Position numbers and translations under genes: made by a program
Notes under the pieces: model-generated
Database searches by the model: none
What the model was told of the DNA's origin: nothing
The model's input: the letters and a program-made list of their open reading frames with translations, nothing else
Part shown: one piece after another, positions 6,737 through 14,446 of the stretch
Position numbering within the stretch: position 1 is the first letter of the stretch
How the letters are laid out: the number at the start of each line of letters is the position of its first letter
Assembly: GCA_002417905.1 (NCBI GenBank)
Contig: DIDB01000105.1
Span: 1-15,904 of the forward strand
Direction of reading: 5' to 3'
Length of the DNA: 15,904 nucleotides
Origin: Pseudomonadaceae bacterium UBA5811
GTDB lineage: Bacteria; Pseudomonadota; Gammaproteobacteria; Pseudomonadales; Pseudomonadaceae

Positions 6737-6768
6737 CTGTAATTTTTTTGTCATATTTGCGATTTAAC
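6737..6768 (+). promoter_or_regulatory. Pho box and possible -10 of the pstC promoter
   Basis: CTGTAAT (6737-6743), TTTT, TTGTCAT (6748-6754) form an 18-bp pho box nearly identical to the first one before pstS (one difference over 19 bases). A third, poor half-site, GCGATTT (6759-6765), is in phase. A weak -10, TTTAAC (6763-6768), lies 8 bases after the box. It sits directly after the pstS terminator, so the pstCAB-phoU genes appear to have their own PhoB-dependent start. Confidence 0.78.
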
Positions 6769-6809
6769 TTCACTTGGCAGACTGCTGCTTCCAGCCCGGG
6801 AACTCTGGC

Positions 6810-9089
6810 ATGACAAATTTGGCGAATGAACACATGGAGCACCGGCCGGGCGTCAGCCGGCTGGATTTCAATACGCCGGCCCTGCAGCGCAAGCGGCGGA
6901 TCCGCATGCTCAGGGACCATCTGGCCCGCTGGTATATCAGCGTGGGCGGACTGGCCGTCCTCGGGGCCATTACCCTGATTTTCTTTTATCTGGGACAGGT
7001 GGTCCTGCCCCTGCTACAGGGCGCCAGCCTGGAGCGCCAGCAGGAGGAAACACCCGCCTGGCTGGCCCAGACCGGCAAACCGCTGATGCTGTTTGTGGAA
7101 GAGCAGAACCAGGTGGCCATGCGCCTGGATGAGCGGGGCCAGGTGCAGTTTTTCCGGGTCAAGGACGGCACGCTGCTGTCCAGCGAGAGCCTGCCCCTGC
7201 CGGAAGGCGTTACGGTAACTGCCCTGGCCCGGGATGTACCGGGTAGCCACCAGCTGGCACTGGGTCTGAGCAATGGCCAGGTACTGGTGGTGCAGCATGA
7301 TTACCCGATCAGCTGGCCGGGCGGGCAGAAAACGGTTGAGCCCCGGCTGTCCTGGCCCTTTGGCCAGGTGCCACTGACCCTGGACACCCAGGGCCGTGCC
7401 CTGGACCGGCTGGCCTTCACCTTTGATGAGGACACGCTGCTGCTGGCCGGCAGTACAGGGGTGGAGCTGCATGCGATGACCCTGTCCATCACCCGGAACA
7501 TGATGACCGGAGAAGCCAGCCAGGAGCAGGACGTCCTGCAGCTGCCCCAGCTGGCCGGTCCGGTGACCCGGCTGCTGGTGGACCCGCGGCAGCGCTGGCT
7601 GTATGCCTTTGATGGCGAAGGCAGTGTCAATGTTATTGACCTGCAGCGCCGGCTGCTGAATGGTCATTACCGGATGAGTGACAGCGGCTCGGTGACTACC
7701 GCCAGCCTGCTGCTGGGCGGTACCTCGCTGCTGGTCGGGGATGCGGCGGGCAATATCAGCCAGTGGTTTATGGTGAAGGCGCCGGATGGCAGCGCCGCGC
7801 TGCGGCTGATCCGCAGTTTTGTCCTTGCGGACAGCCCGGTGATCCAGATCATTCCGGAGCAGCGCCGCAAAGGTTTTATGGCGCTGGATGCTACTGGCCA
7901 TCTGGGGATTTTCCATGCCACGGCCCACCGGACCCTGCGGGTTGAGGCGGTGGCTGAAGGGCGGGCGATGGCTGCCCTGTCGCCCCGGGCTGACCTGCTG
8001 CTGCTGGAAAGCAATGGCCAGCTGCAGACCTTCGCGGTGGATAATCCGCACCCGGAAGTGTCCTGGAGCGCGCTGTGGGGCAAGGTCTGGTATGAAAACT
8101 ATGACCATCCGGACTATGTCTGGCAGTCCACGTCGGCCACCACGGACTTCGAGCCCAAGCTGAGTCTGGCGCCGCTGGCTTTCGGTACGCTCAAGGCCGC
8201 GTTCTACGCCATGCTACTGGCTGCGCCGCTGGCCATCTGTGCCGCCATCTACACGGCTTACTTCATGGCGCCGGCCATGCGCCGCAAGGTCAAACCCATC
8301 ATCGAGCTGATGGAGGCACTGCCCACGGTCATTCTGGGTTTTTTTGCCGGCCTGTTCCTGGCACCCTATGTGGAAAGCAATCTGCCCGGCATTTTCAGCC
8401 TGCTGCTGCTGATGCCGGTGAGTGTCCTGCTGGCGGGCTGGCTGTGGACCCGCCTGCCGGAAAACCTGCGGCTGCGGGTACCGGATGGCTGGGAAAGTGC
8501 CCTGCTGATGCCGGTGGTCGTGCTGGTGGTCTTTGTGTCGCTGGGGATCAGCGGCCATCTGGAAAACTGGTTCTTCGGCGGTGACATGCGTCTGTGGCTG
8601 ACCCGGGAAATGGGTATTCCCTTTGACCAGCGCAACGCCCTGGTGGTCGGGCTGGCCATGGGCTTTGCCGTGATTCCGAACATTTTCTCGATTGCTGAAG
8701 ATGCCATTTTCAGCGTGCCGAAAAGCCTGACCCTGGGCTCGCTGGCCCTGGGCGCCACCCCATGGCAGACCCTGAGCCGGGTGGTCATCCTGACCGCCAG
8801 CCCGGGGATTTTCTCGGCGCTGATGATCGGCATGGGCCGGGCGGTGGGCGAGACCATGATCGTGCTGATGGCTACCGGTAACACACCGATCATGGACATG
8901 AACATCTTTGAAGGTCTGCGCACCCTGGCCGCCAACGTTGCGGTGGAAATGCCCGAGTCCGAGGTAGGCAGTACCCATTACCGGGTCCTGTTCCTGTCGG
9001 CACTGGTGCTGCTGACCTTCACGTTTGTGATGAACACCCTGGCCGAACTGATTCGTCAGCGGCTGCGCGGCAAGTACGCATCGCTTTGA
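6810..9089 (+). CDS. pstC: Phosphate ABC transporter permease PstC (long form)
   Basis: PstC is one of the two inner-membrane subunits forming the phosphate channel. At 759 aa it is far longer than E. coli PstC (about 320 aa) and matches the long Pseudomonas-type form. It has an N-terminal membrane helix (about residues 43-66), then a roughly 370-residue soluble, probably periplasmic, region with repeated beta-rich segments. The MetI-like permease domain runs from about residue 455 to the end with six or so hydrophobic helices. The ATPase-docking (EAA) loop is recognisable in SLALGATPWQTLSRVVILTA followed by a GMGRAVGETM segment (nt about 8740-8860). The frame is open from a TTG at 6774, but ATG 6810 fits better; no strong Shine-Dalgarno precedes any candidate, and ATG 6834 is another option. 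pstA follows after 12 bases. Confidence 0.93.
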   Translation: MTNLANEHMEHRPGVSRLDFNTPALQRKRRIRMLRDHLARWYISVGGLAVLGAITLIFFYLGQVVLPLLQGASLERQQEETPAWLAQTGKPLMLFVEEQNQVAMRLDERGQVQFFRVKDGTLLSSESLPLPEGVTVTALARDVPGSHQLALGLSNGQVLVVQHDYPISWPGGQKTVEPRLSWPFGQVPLTLDTQGRALDRLAFTFDEDTLLLAGSTGVELHAMTLSITRNMMTGEASQEQDVLQLPQLAGPVTRLLVDPRQRWLYAFDGEGSVNVIDLQRRLLNGHYRMSDSGSVTTASLLLGGTSLLVGDAAGNISQWFMVKAPDGSAALRLIRSFVLADSPVIQIIPEQRRKGFMALDATGHLGIFHATAHRTLRVEAVAEGRAMAALSPRADLLLLESNGQLQTFAVDNPHPEVSWSALWGKVWYENYDHPDYVWQSTSATTDFEPKLSLAPLAFGTLKAAFYAMLLAAPLAICAAIYTAYFMAPAMRRKVKPIIELMEALPTVILGFFAGLFLAPYVESNLPGIFSLLLLMPVSVLLAGWLWTRLPENLRLRVPDGWESALLMPVVVLVVFVSLGISGHLENWFFGGDMRLWLTREMGIPFDQRNALVVGLAMGFAVIPNIFSIAEDAIFSVPKSLTLGSLALGATPWQTLSRVVILTASPGIFSALMIGMGRAVGETMIVLMATGNTPIMDMNIFEGLRTLAANVAVEMPESEVGSTHYRVLFLSALVLLTFTFVMNTLAELIRQRLRGKYASL

Positions 9090-9101
9090 GGTAGGGACAG
9101 C

Positions 9102-10778
9102 ATGTCTGCAAAACAGCGGAGTTTCAAATACTGGCTTGGCAGTGGTTCGCCCTGGGTCTGGATGAACGCCGGGGCGGTGAGCATTGCCGTACTGATGACC
9201 CTGGGCCTGCTGACGGTGATTGCCGTGCGTGGCCTGGGCCATTTCTGGCCGGCGGATGTGATGCAGGGCCAGTACCAGCTACCTGGCCAGCCGGCCCGGC
9301 TGGTGGCCGGAGAGGTAGTCGAGGCCGAGCAGGTTCCTCGGGCCCGGCTGGCAGCTTCCGGGTTGCCGGTGGAGCAGCAGGGCGGGGAGTTCATGACCCG
9401 GGAGCTGCTCAAGGTCGGCAACCGGGACCTGTATGGCGCCGACTTCATGTGGGTGGTCGGGGAATGGCTGAGCGGGGTACAGCATCCGGCGGAAATGACC
9501 GTTCTGGAGCGGCGTGAGTGGGGCAACTTCTATGGCTATCCGGTGGCACTGAAAGAAAATGGCCAGGTGATCGCCTCGGGCAACGCGCTGATGCCGGAGC
9601 TGCAGGCGCGCATCCAGCGCAGTAATGGCCTGGTCAGCCGCCGGACTGCCCTGGAGAAAAGTGATATCCGCGAAATCAACTCCGGGCTGGAACACCTGCG
9701 TCTCCGGCGCCGGGCCCTGGAGCTGGACAATGCACTGACAGCCGGGGCCGAGGCGGAGCTGAAGGCCCGCCAGGCTGCGCTGGAAGCCCGGTATCAGGTG
9801 GTGGAAACCCAGCTGGCCGAGCTGCATGCCCAGCTGGCCCGTGACCATCTGGTCCTGCGCACGGCCGATGGCCATGAGCAGGATATCGAAGTGGCCAAGA
9901 TTGTCCGGGCTTTCCAGCCCAATACCATGTCATTCATGGACAAGATGGGGCACTACTTTGCCAAGCTGTGGGAGTTTGTCAGTGACGACCCCCGTGAGGC
10001 CAATACCGAGGGTGGCGTGTTTCCGGCCATCTTTGGCACCGTGCTGATGACCCTGATCATGGCCGTTATTGTCACCCCGTTCGGCGTGATTGCGGCGGTC
10101 TATCTGCGCGAATATGCCCGGCAGGGCTGGCTGACCCAGGTGATCCGCATTGCGGTCAATAACCTGGCCGGGGTGCCAGCCATCGTGTATGGCGTGTTTG
10201 GTCTGGGCTTTTTCGTCTATGTGCTGGGCGGCTCCATGGACCGGCTGTTCTTCCCGGAGGCCCTGCCATCCCCCACGTTTGGTACACCGGGCCTGCTCTG
10301 GGCTTCGGTGACCCTGGCCATCCTGACCCTGCCGGTGGTGATTGTGGCCACTGAGGAAGGGCTGGCCCGGATTCCGCGGATGATCCGGGAGGGTTCGCTG
10401 GCCCTGGGGGCCACCAAATCGGAAACCCTGTGGAAAGTGGTGGTGCCCATGGCCAGCCCGGCAATGATGACCGGGCTGATCCTGGCAGTGGCCCGGGCGG
10501 CTGGCGAGGTTGCGCCGCTGATGCTGGTCGGTGTGGTCAAGCTGGCACCTTCCCTGCCGCTGGATGGCAACTATCCTTACCTGCATCTGGACCAGAAAAT
10601 CATGCATCTGGGTTTCCACATCTATGACGTTGGCTTCCAGAGCCCCAATGTGGAGGCGGCCCGGCCGCTGGTGTATGCCACCGCCCTGCTGCTGGTGCTG
10701 GTGATTGCACTGCTGAATTTCTCGGCCATCTTTATCCGTAACCGCCTGCGGGAAAAATACAAGGCTCTGGAGCACTAA
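9102..10778 (+). CDS. pstA: Phosphate ABC transporter permease PstA (long form)
   Basis: PstA is the second channel-forming subunit of the phosphate importer. The 558-aa product is nearly double the E. coli length. It has one N-terminal membrane helix (about residues 22-45), a soluble insertion to about residue 300, and a MetI-like domain starting near GGVFPAIFGTVLMTLIMAVI (about 302). The insertion includes a long charged, heptad-like stretch (about 163-250, rich in Leu, Glu, Arg and Gln) that looks like a coiled coil. The ATPase-contact loop is EEGLARIPRMIREGSLALGA, leading into AVARAAGEVAPLML (about 416-475). An AGGTAGGGA stretch lies shortly before the start codon. It is 12 bases after pstC in the same operon, and the PstB gene starts 69 bases downstream. 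Confidence 0.95.
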   Translation: MSAKQRSFKYWLGSGSPWVWMNAGAVSIAVLMTLGLLTVIAVRGLGHFWPADVMQGQYQLPGQPARLVAGEVVEAEQVPRARLAASGLPVEQQGGEFMTRELLKVGNRDLYGADFMWVVGEWLSGVQHPAEMTVLERREWGNFYGYPVALKENGQVIASGNALMPELQARIQRSNGLVSRRTALEKSDIREINSGLEHLRLRRRALELDNALTAGAEAELKARQAALEARYQVVETQLAELHAQLARDHLVLRTADGHEQDIEVAKIVRAFQPNTMSFMDKMGHYFAKLWEFVSDDPREANTEGGVFPAIFGTVLMTLIMAVIVTPFGVIAAVYLREYARQGWLTQVIRIAVNNLAGVPAIVYGVFGLGFFVYVLGGSMDRLFFPEALPSPTFGTPGLLWASVTLAILTLPVVIVATEEGLARIPRMIREGSLALGATKSETLWKVVVPMASPAMMTGLILAVARAAGEVAPLMLVGVVKLAPSLPLDGNYPYLHLDQKIMHLGFHIYDVGFQSPNVEAARPLVYATALLLVLVIALLNFSAIFIRNRLREKYKALEH

Positions 10779-10847
10779 GCTGCGGAGAATGGCGCTGGAG
10801 GCGGAGCTGTCCGTCTTCAGCCTTCAGCGATTTCTGGAGGTTTTTCC

Positions 10848-11678
10848 ATGTCTGATATGCCTTCACATGGCATCGATCTTTCCGCCCTGGGGCGGGACCG
10901 GCGCAACCTGAGCCTGGAAAACGAGTCCATTGCGGTCCAGGTCAATCACCTGAACCTGTTTTATGGACAGAAGCAGGCCCTGTATGACGTGAGCATGCCG
11001 ATTGCCAGGCAGCGGGTAACCGCTTTTATCGGCCCGTCCGGCTGTGGCAAGTCTACCCTGCTGCGCTGCTTTAACCGGATGAATGATCTGGTGGATGGTT
11101 GCCGGATCGAGGGGGAAATCAACCTCGACAGCAAAAATATCTACCGCAAGGGCGAAGACGTGACCGATCTGCGCCGCCGGGTGGGCATGGTGTTCCAGAA
11201 GCCCAACCCCTTTCCGAAAAGCATCTACGAGAACGTGATCTACGGTCTGCGCATCCAGGGCATCAAGCAGAAGCGGGTGCTGGATGAGACGGTGGAGTGG
11301 GCCCTGCAGGGTGCGGCCCTGTGGGAGGAGGTGAAGGACCGGCTGCATGAGTCAGCCCTTGGCCTGTCCGGTGGCCAGCAGCAGCGGCTGGTGATTGCCC
11401 GGACCATTGCCGTGCAGCCGGAAGTCCTGCTGCTGGATGAGCCCAGTTCAGCCCTGGATCCGATTTCCTCGCTGAAGGTCGAGGAGCTGATCTATGAACT
11501 GAAGTCCAGGTACACCATTGTCATTGTCACCCATAACATGCAGCAGGCGGCCCGGGTTTCCGACTACACCGCTTTCATGTACATGGGCAAGCTGGTGGAG
11601 TACGGCGATACCGATACCCTGTTTACCAACCCGGAGAAAAAGCAGACCGAGGATTACATCACCGGCCGCTATGGCTGA
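10848..11678 (+). CDS. pstB: Phosphate ABC transporter ATP-binding protein PstB
   Basis: PstB is the cytoplasmic ATPase that drives phosphate import and takes part, with PhoU, in signalling to PhoR. In the 276-aa product I see Walker [10 protein letters not shown] (62-70), Q-loop Gln117 in FQKPNPFP, signature LSGGQ (173-177), Walker B LLLDEP (194-199) with SALDP just after, and switch His229 (VTHN). An N-terminal extension of about 27 residues precedes the domain. The Shine-Dalgarno GGAGG lies about 9 bases before the ATG. The segment after the signature reads [13 protein letters not shown], slightly unlike the more usual CIARAIAVEP; this is probably harmless. Confidence 0.97.
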   Translation: MSDMPSHGIDLSALGRDRRNLSLENESIAVQVNHLNLFYGQKQALYDVSMPIARQRVTAFIGPSGCGKSTLLRCFNRMNDLVDGCRIEGEINLDSKNIYRKGEDVTDLRRRVGMVFQKPNPFPKSIYENVIYGLRIQGIKQKRVLDETVEWALQGAALWEEVKDRLHESALGLSGGQQQRLVIARTIAVQPEVLLLDEPSSALDPISSLKVEELIYELKSRYTIVIVTHNMQQAARVSDYTAFMYMGKLVEYGDTDTLFTNPEKKQTEDYITGRYG

Positions 11679-11726
11679 TCCGGGAGCATGCACCGGCTTG
11701 ACTAACAACTGATAACAGCACAGGCC

Positions 11727-11746
11727 CGCCGGGCTGCTTCCCGGCG
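11727..11746 (+). other. Hairpin in the pstB-phoU spacer
   Basis: CGCCGGG (11727-11733) and CCCGGCG (11740-11746) pair perfectly around a 6-base CTGCTT loop. No T-run follows, so it is not an intrinsic terminator. It may shape mRNA processing or relative expression of pstB and phoU. The stem ends 17 bases before the phoU ATG. Confidence 0.4.
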
Positions 11747-11763
11747 TCCGTGGAGCAGAAGCG

Positions 11764-12498
11764 ATGATCAATAAAGAAGGCCATACCCAGCATATTTCCC
11801 AGCAGTTCAACATGGAGCTGGAGGAGATCCGCAGCCACCTGCTGGCCATGGGCGGACTGGTGGAAAAGCAGGTGTGTGATGCGGTCAATGCCCTGGTCCA
11901 GGCAGACTCCGGGCTGGCCGGCCAGGTGCGGGAAATTGATGAGCAGATCAACCAGATGGAGCATGACATCGACGAGGAGTGCGTGCGGATTCTGGCCCGC
12001 CGCCAGCCGGCTGCCTCGGACCTGCGGCTGGTGATCAGCATTTCCAAGTCGGTGATTGATCTGGAGCGGATTGGCGACGAGGCGACCAAGATTGCCAAAC
12101 GGGCCATCATGCTCTCGGAGGAAGGCGAGGCGCCCAAGGGCTATGTTGAGGTCCGGCATATCGGGGAGCAGGTGCGCAAGATGGTCCAGGATGCGCTGGA
12201 TTCCTTTGCCCGCTTTGATGCCGAGCTGGCCCTGTCAGTCGTGCAGTACGACAAGTATGTGGATCGCGAGTACAAGACCGCCCTGCGGGAGCTGGCGACC
12301 TACATGATGGAGGATCCGCGTTCGATTTCCCGGGTGCTGAATGTGATCTGGGCCCTGCGCTCCCTGGAGCGGATTGGTGACCATGCCCGGAATATTGCCC
12401 ACCTGGTGATTTACCTGATCCGGGGTACGGATATCCGTCATATGAAGCTGGAAGAAAAACGCCGCAAGGTCGAGGAAATTATCCAGGGCGAGCACTGA
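11764..12498 (+). CDS. phoU: Phosphate signalling regulator PhoU
   Basis: PhoU is a cytoplasmic peripheral protein that links the Pst transporter to PhoR and keeps the Pho regulon off when phosphate is plentiful. The 244-aa chain shows the two-fold repeat of helical bundles, each with a conserved metal-site helix: LERIGDEATKI (100-110) and LERIGDHARNI (201-211). Each is preceded by a DL or DP motif (SDLRLVISISK and DPRSISRVLNVIW). Length is typical. A GGAGCAG stretch (about 11752-11758) is a reasonable ribosome binding site. It lies 85 bases after pstB, with a hairpin between, and is followed by a terminator, so it closes the pstCAB-phoU operon. Confidence 0.96.
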   Translation: MINKEGHTQHISQQFNMELEEIRSHLLAMGGLVEKQVCDAVNALVQADSGLAGQVREIDEQINQMEHDIDEECVRILARRQPAASDLRLVISISKSVIDLERIGDEATKIAKRAIMLSEEGEAPKGYVEVRHIGEQVRKMVQDALDSFARFDAELALSVVQYDKYVDREYKTALRELATYMMEDPRSISRVLNVIWALRSLERIGDHARNIAHLVIYLIRGTDIRHMKLEEKRRKVEEIIQGEH

Positions 12499-12563
12499 GC
12501 CAGAGTGGTTGCCAGGGCAGGTCAGGCCGGACAAAGGAGGCCTGCTTCTCAAATCGTGAGGTG

Positions 12564-12586
12564 CTGGCCGGTGGCCAGGGTTTTTT
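12564..12586 (+). terminator. Probable rho-independent terminator after phoU
   Basis: CTGGCC (12564-12569) and GGCCAG (12573-12578) form a short 6-bp stem with a GGT loop, followed by GG and six Ts (12581-12586). The stem is short but perfect and GC-rich. It probably separates the pst-phoU transcript from the response regulator gene. Confidence 0.65.
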
Positions 12587-12636
12587 GGCCCGCACGTTGC
12601 GATTATGCTTGTTCAAAATGACGTGGGGTCCCGTCG

Positions 12637-13533
12637 ATGAACAAGGTCAGGATTCTGGTTGTGGATGATGCTGCTTTTATCCGCGATCTGGTGAAAAAGG
12701 GGCTGCGCAGCCACTTTTCAAATATCGAAGTTGAAGAGGCAACCAACGGACGCCGGGCCCAGCAGATTCTGGCCGCTGCGCCGGTTGAGCTGATCCTTTG
12801 TGACTGGGAAATGCCGGAAATGTCCGGTATTGAGCTGCTGGGCTGGTGCCGTGCCCAGGCCAGCCTGAAGAAGGTGCCCTTTGTCATGGTGACCAGCCGC
12901 AGTGACAAGGAAAATGTCATTCAGGCCATCCAGGCCGGGGTGACGGACTACCTGGGCAAGCCGTTTACCAACGAGCAGCTGGTCAACAAGGTCCGCAAGG
13001 TGATGGACCGTACCGGCCATCTGGAGCAGATGTACCGGGCATACTCCGGGTCGGCCGGTGGTTTGCCCAATGACTCGCTGGCGGCCCTGACATCTGGGCC
13101 GGCCAGGAGTGTTCCGGCGGCGGCTCCGGCCGCCCGGACAGCGGCACCTGCAGCCACTCCGCGCCCTGCAGCTGCCCGGGCGGGCTCCGGTCCGGCCGGG
13201 CGGTTTGCCGGCCAGTTGCGGCTGGCTGCCGGGAACCTGGAGTGCCAGATCAGGAACCTCAGTCTGAAAGAGGCTGTTTTGCTGGTTCACCGGGACCAGC
13301 TGCTGCCGCAGATCATGGAAAGTGCCGTCCTCGATCTGGAACAAGAACAGCATCCTGAAGTGGCCCGGCTGAACGGTTATCTGCATGCTCTGGCGGCGGT
13401 TGACCCGCGCCCGGACAGTGAATGGCTGCAGCTGACTTTCCGTTTTGTGGATGCCGACCCGAAGAAGCTGGATTACCTGTCCCGGCTGATTGCGGCCGGA
13501 ACCCCCCAGAAACACTACGTTCCCGGTGCCTGA
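12637..13533 (+). CDS. Response regulator, CheY-like receiver with C-terminal PilZ-like region
   Basis: This 298-aa two-domain cytoplasmic regulator has an N-terminal receiver (residues 4-125) with the acidic pair Asp10/Asp11, phospho-acceptor Asp56 (CDWEMP), Thr86 (MVTS) and Lys108 (GKPF). A linker rich in Ala, Pro, Gly and Ser spans about 138-188. The C-terminal segment (about 189-298) contains CQIRNLSLKEAVLLVHRD, which resembles the (D/N)xSxxG part of PilZ domains, but the glycine is not where the c-di-GMP-binding motif requires it and a clear RxxxR is lacking, so ligand binding is doubtful. No DNA-binding domain is visible. Its place after phoU matches the order I recall in Pseudomonas. 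No strong Shine-Dalgarno is seen. Its stop overlaps the ATG of the peptidase gene (TGATG). Partner kinase unknown. Confidence 0.88.
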   Translation: MNKVRILVVDDAAFIRDLVKKGLRSHFSNIEVEEATNGRRAQQILAAAPVELILCDWEMPEMSGIELLGWCRAQASLKKVPFVMVTSRSDKENVIQAIQAGVTDYLGKPFTNEQLVNKVRKVMDRTGHLEQMYRAYSGSAGGLPNDSLAALTSGPARSVPAAAPAARTAAPAATPRPAAARAGSGPAGRFAGQLRLAAGNLECQIRNLSLKEAVLLVHRDQLLPQIMESAVLDLEQEQHPEVARLNGYLHALAAVDPRPDSEWLQLTFRFVDADPKKLDYLSRLIAAGTPQKHYVPGA

Positions 13534-14441
13534 TGCGGGCAGGTAGACGGGCTCTCCTGCTGGGCTGTCTGTGTGCTCTGTCCCTGCCAGGGCAGGCTGT
13601 TACCATTTACAAGTCCGTCAGCGCCAGTGGCGCAGTGAGCTATTCGGATCGCCCGGCCAGTGGTTCCTGGATCCTGCGCTTCCAGGACCGGATGGAGGAG
13701 CATTTTGATCGCCAGGTCCGGCTGGAAAGCCGGCGCCGGGGTAACCAGGTGGTGCTGGCAGTCCGTAATGATCTGTTTGCGCCGGTGGAGGTGATACTGC
13801 GCCTGGACGATCTGCACAATGTCCGCAACGCACCCGGCCAGCCGCTCCGTCAGGTCATTGCCCCCAGGAGCCGGCAGGAGCTGCTGGTGCTGGCGCCTCT
13901 TGATGCAGGCCAGCCACTGGATTACACCCCCCGTCTGCAGCACATCCTGGGCGATCCACGGCTGAAGCCGGCCAGTTACCGTTATCCACTGCCCTGGCGG
14001 GGCGGTCCCTTCCGCCTGACCCAGGGCCCCAATGGCCAGTACAGCCACTTTACCGGACGGGGCCGCTATGCCCGGGATATCGCCATGCCGGAGGGAACGC
14101 CGATTATTGCAGCCAGGGCCGGCACGGTGGTCCGGACTGAAAACAGCCAGACCGGCCGGGGCAGTCATCCATCAGGCAATTTTGTCCGGATACTGCATGA
14201 AGATGGCACCATGAGCGTTTATCTGCACCTGATGCGTGGTTCGGTCAGGGTCCAGGAGGGGGCGCGGGTGATAACCGGCCAGTTGCTGGCCCTGTCCGGC
14301 AATACCGGGAACAGCTCCGGCCCGCACCTGCATTTTGTGGTACAGCGCAATGTTGATGGCCAGATGCTGTCCATTCCTTTCGAGTTTGCCCGGCCTGTGG
14401 ACAGCCTGCCGAACTTTACCCCGCTGGTGGGCGGCGACTGA
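13533..14441 (+). CDS. Secreted M23-family metallopeptidase (LytM-like)
   Basis: This 302-aa peptidase is predicted to be exported and to cut peptidoglycan cross-links, or to be a structural relative acting in the envelope. The signal peptide is MRAGRRALLLGCLCALSLPG with likely cleavage after QA at 22. Residues 23-41 (VTIYKSVSASGAVSYSDRP) look like a DUF4124-type motif. The C-terminal M23 domain (about 165-290) keeps all zinc ligands: His172, Asp182 and His267 of PHLHF, plus catalytic-site His232 (YLHL), so it should be active. The open frame begins at 13422, but ATG 13533 is preferred because it starts the signal peptide and shares one base with the regulator's stop (TGATG), indicating translational coupling. 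It converges on the CNNM-type gene with a 5-base gap. Confidence 0.92.
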   Translation: MRAGRRALLLGCLCALSLPGQAVTIYKSVSASGAVSYSDRPASGSWILRFQDRMEEHFDRQVRLESRRRGNQVVLAVRNDLFAPVEVILRLDDLHNVRNAPGQPLRQVIAPRSRQELLVLAPLDAGQPLDYTPRLQHILGDPRLKPASYRYPLPWRGGPFRLTQGPNGQYSHFTGRGRYARDIAMPEGTPIIAARAGTVVRTENSQTGRGSHPSGNFVRILHEDGTMSVYLHLMRGSVRVQEGARVITGQLLALSGNTGNSSGPHLHFVVQRNVDGQMLSIPFEFARPVDSLPNFTPLVGGD

Positions 14442-14446
14442 ATGGC

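Noticed and set aside
7014..8108. Minus-strand open frame of 364 aa opposite pstC, and a similar 342-aa one at 8214-9242
   Set aside because: Both are rich in His, Gln and Pro, as expected from the complement of leucine- and alanine-rich membrane proteins, and show no family features.
11727..11746. Hairpin between pstB and phoU as a terminator
   Set aside because: No T-run follows and phoU lacks its own visible promoter, so it is listed only as an RNA structure.
13422..13532. N-terminal extension of the M23 peptidase from ATG 13422
   Set aside because: It overlaps the regulator gene and would bury the signal peptide; the coupled start at 13533 places the signal peptide at the N-terminus.
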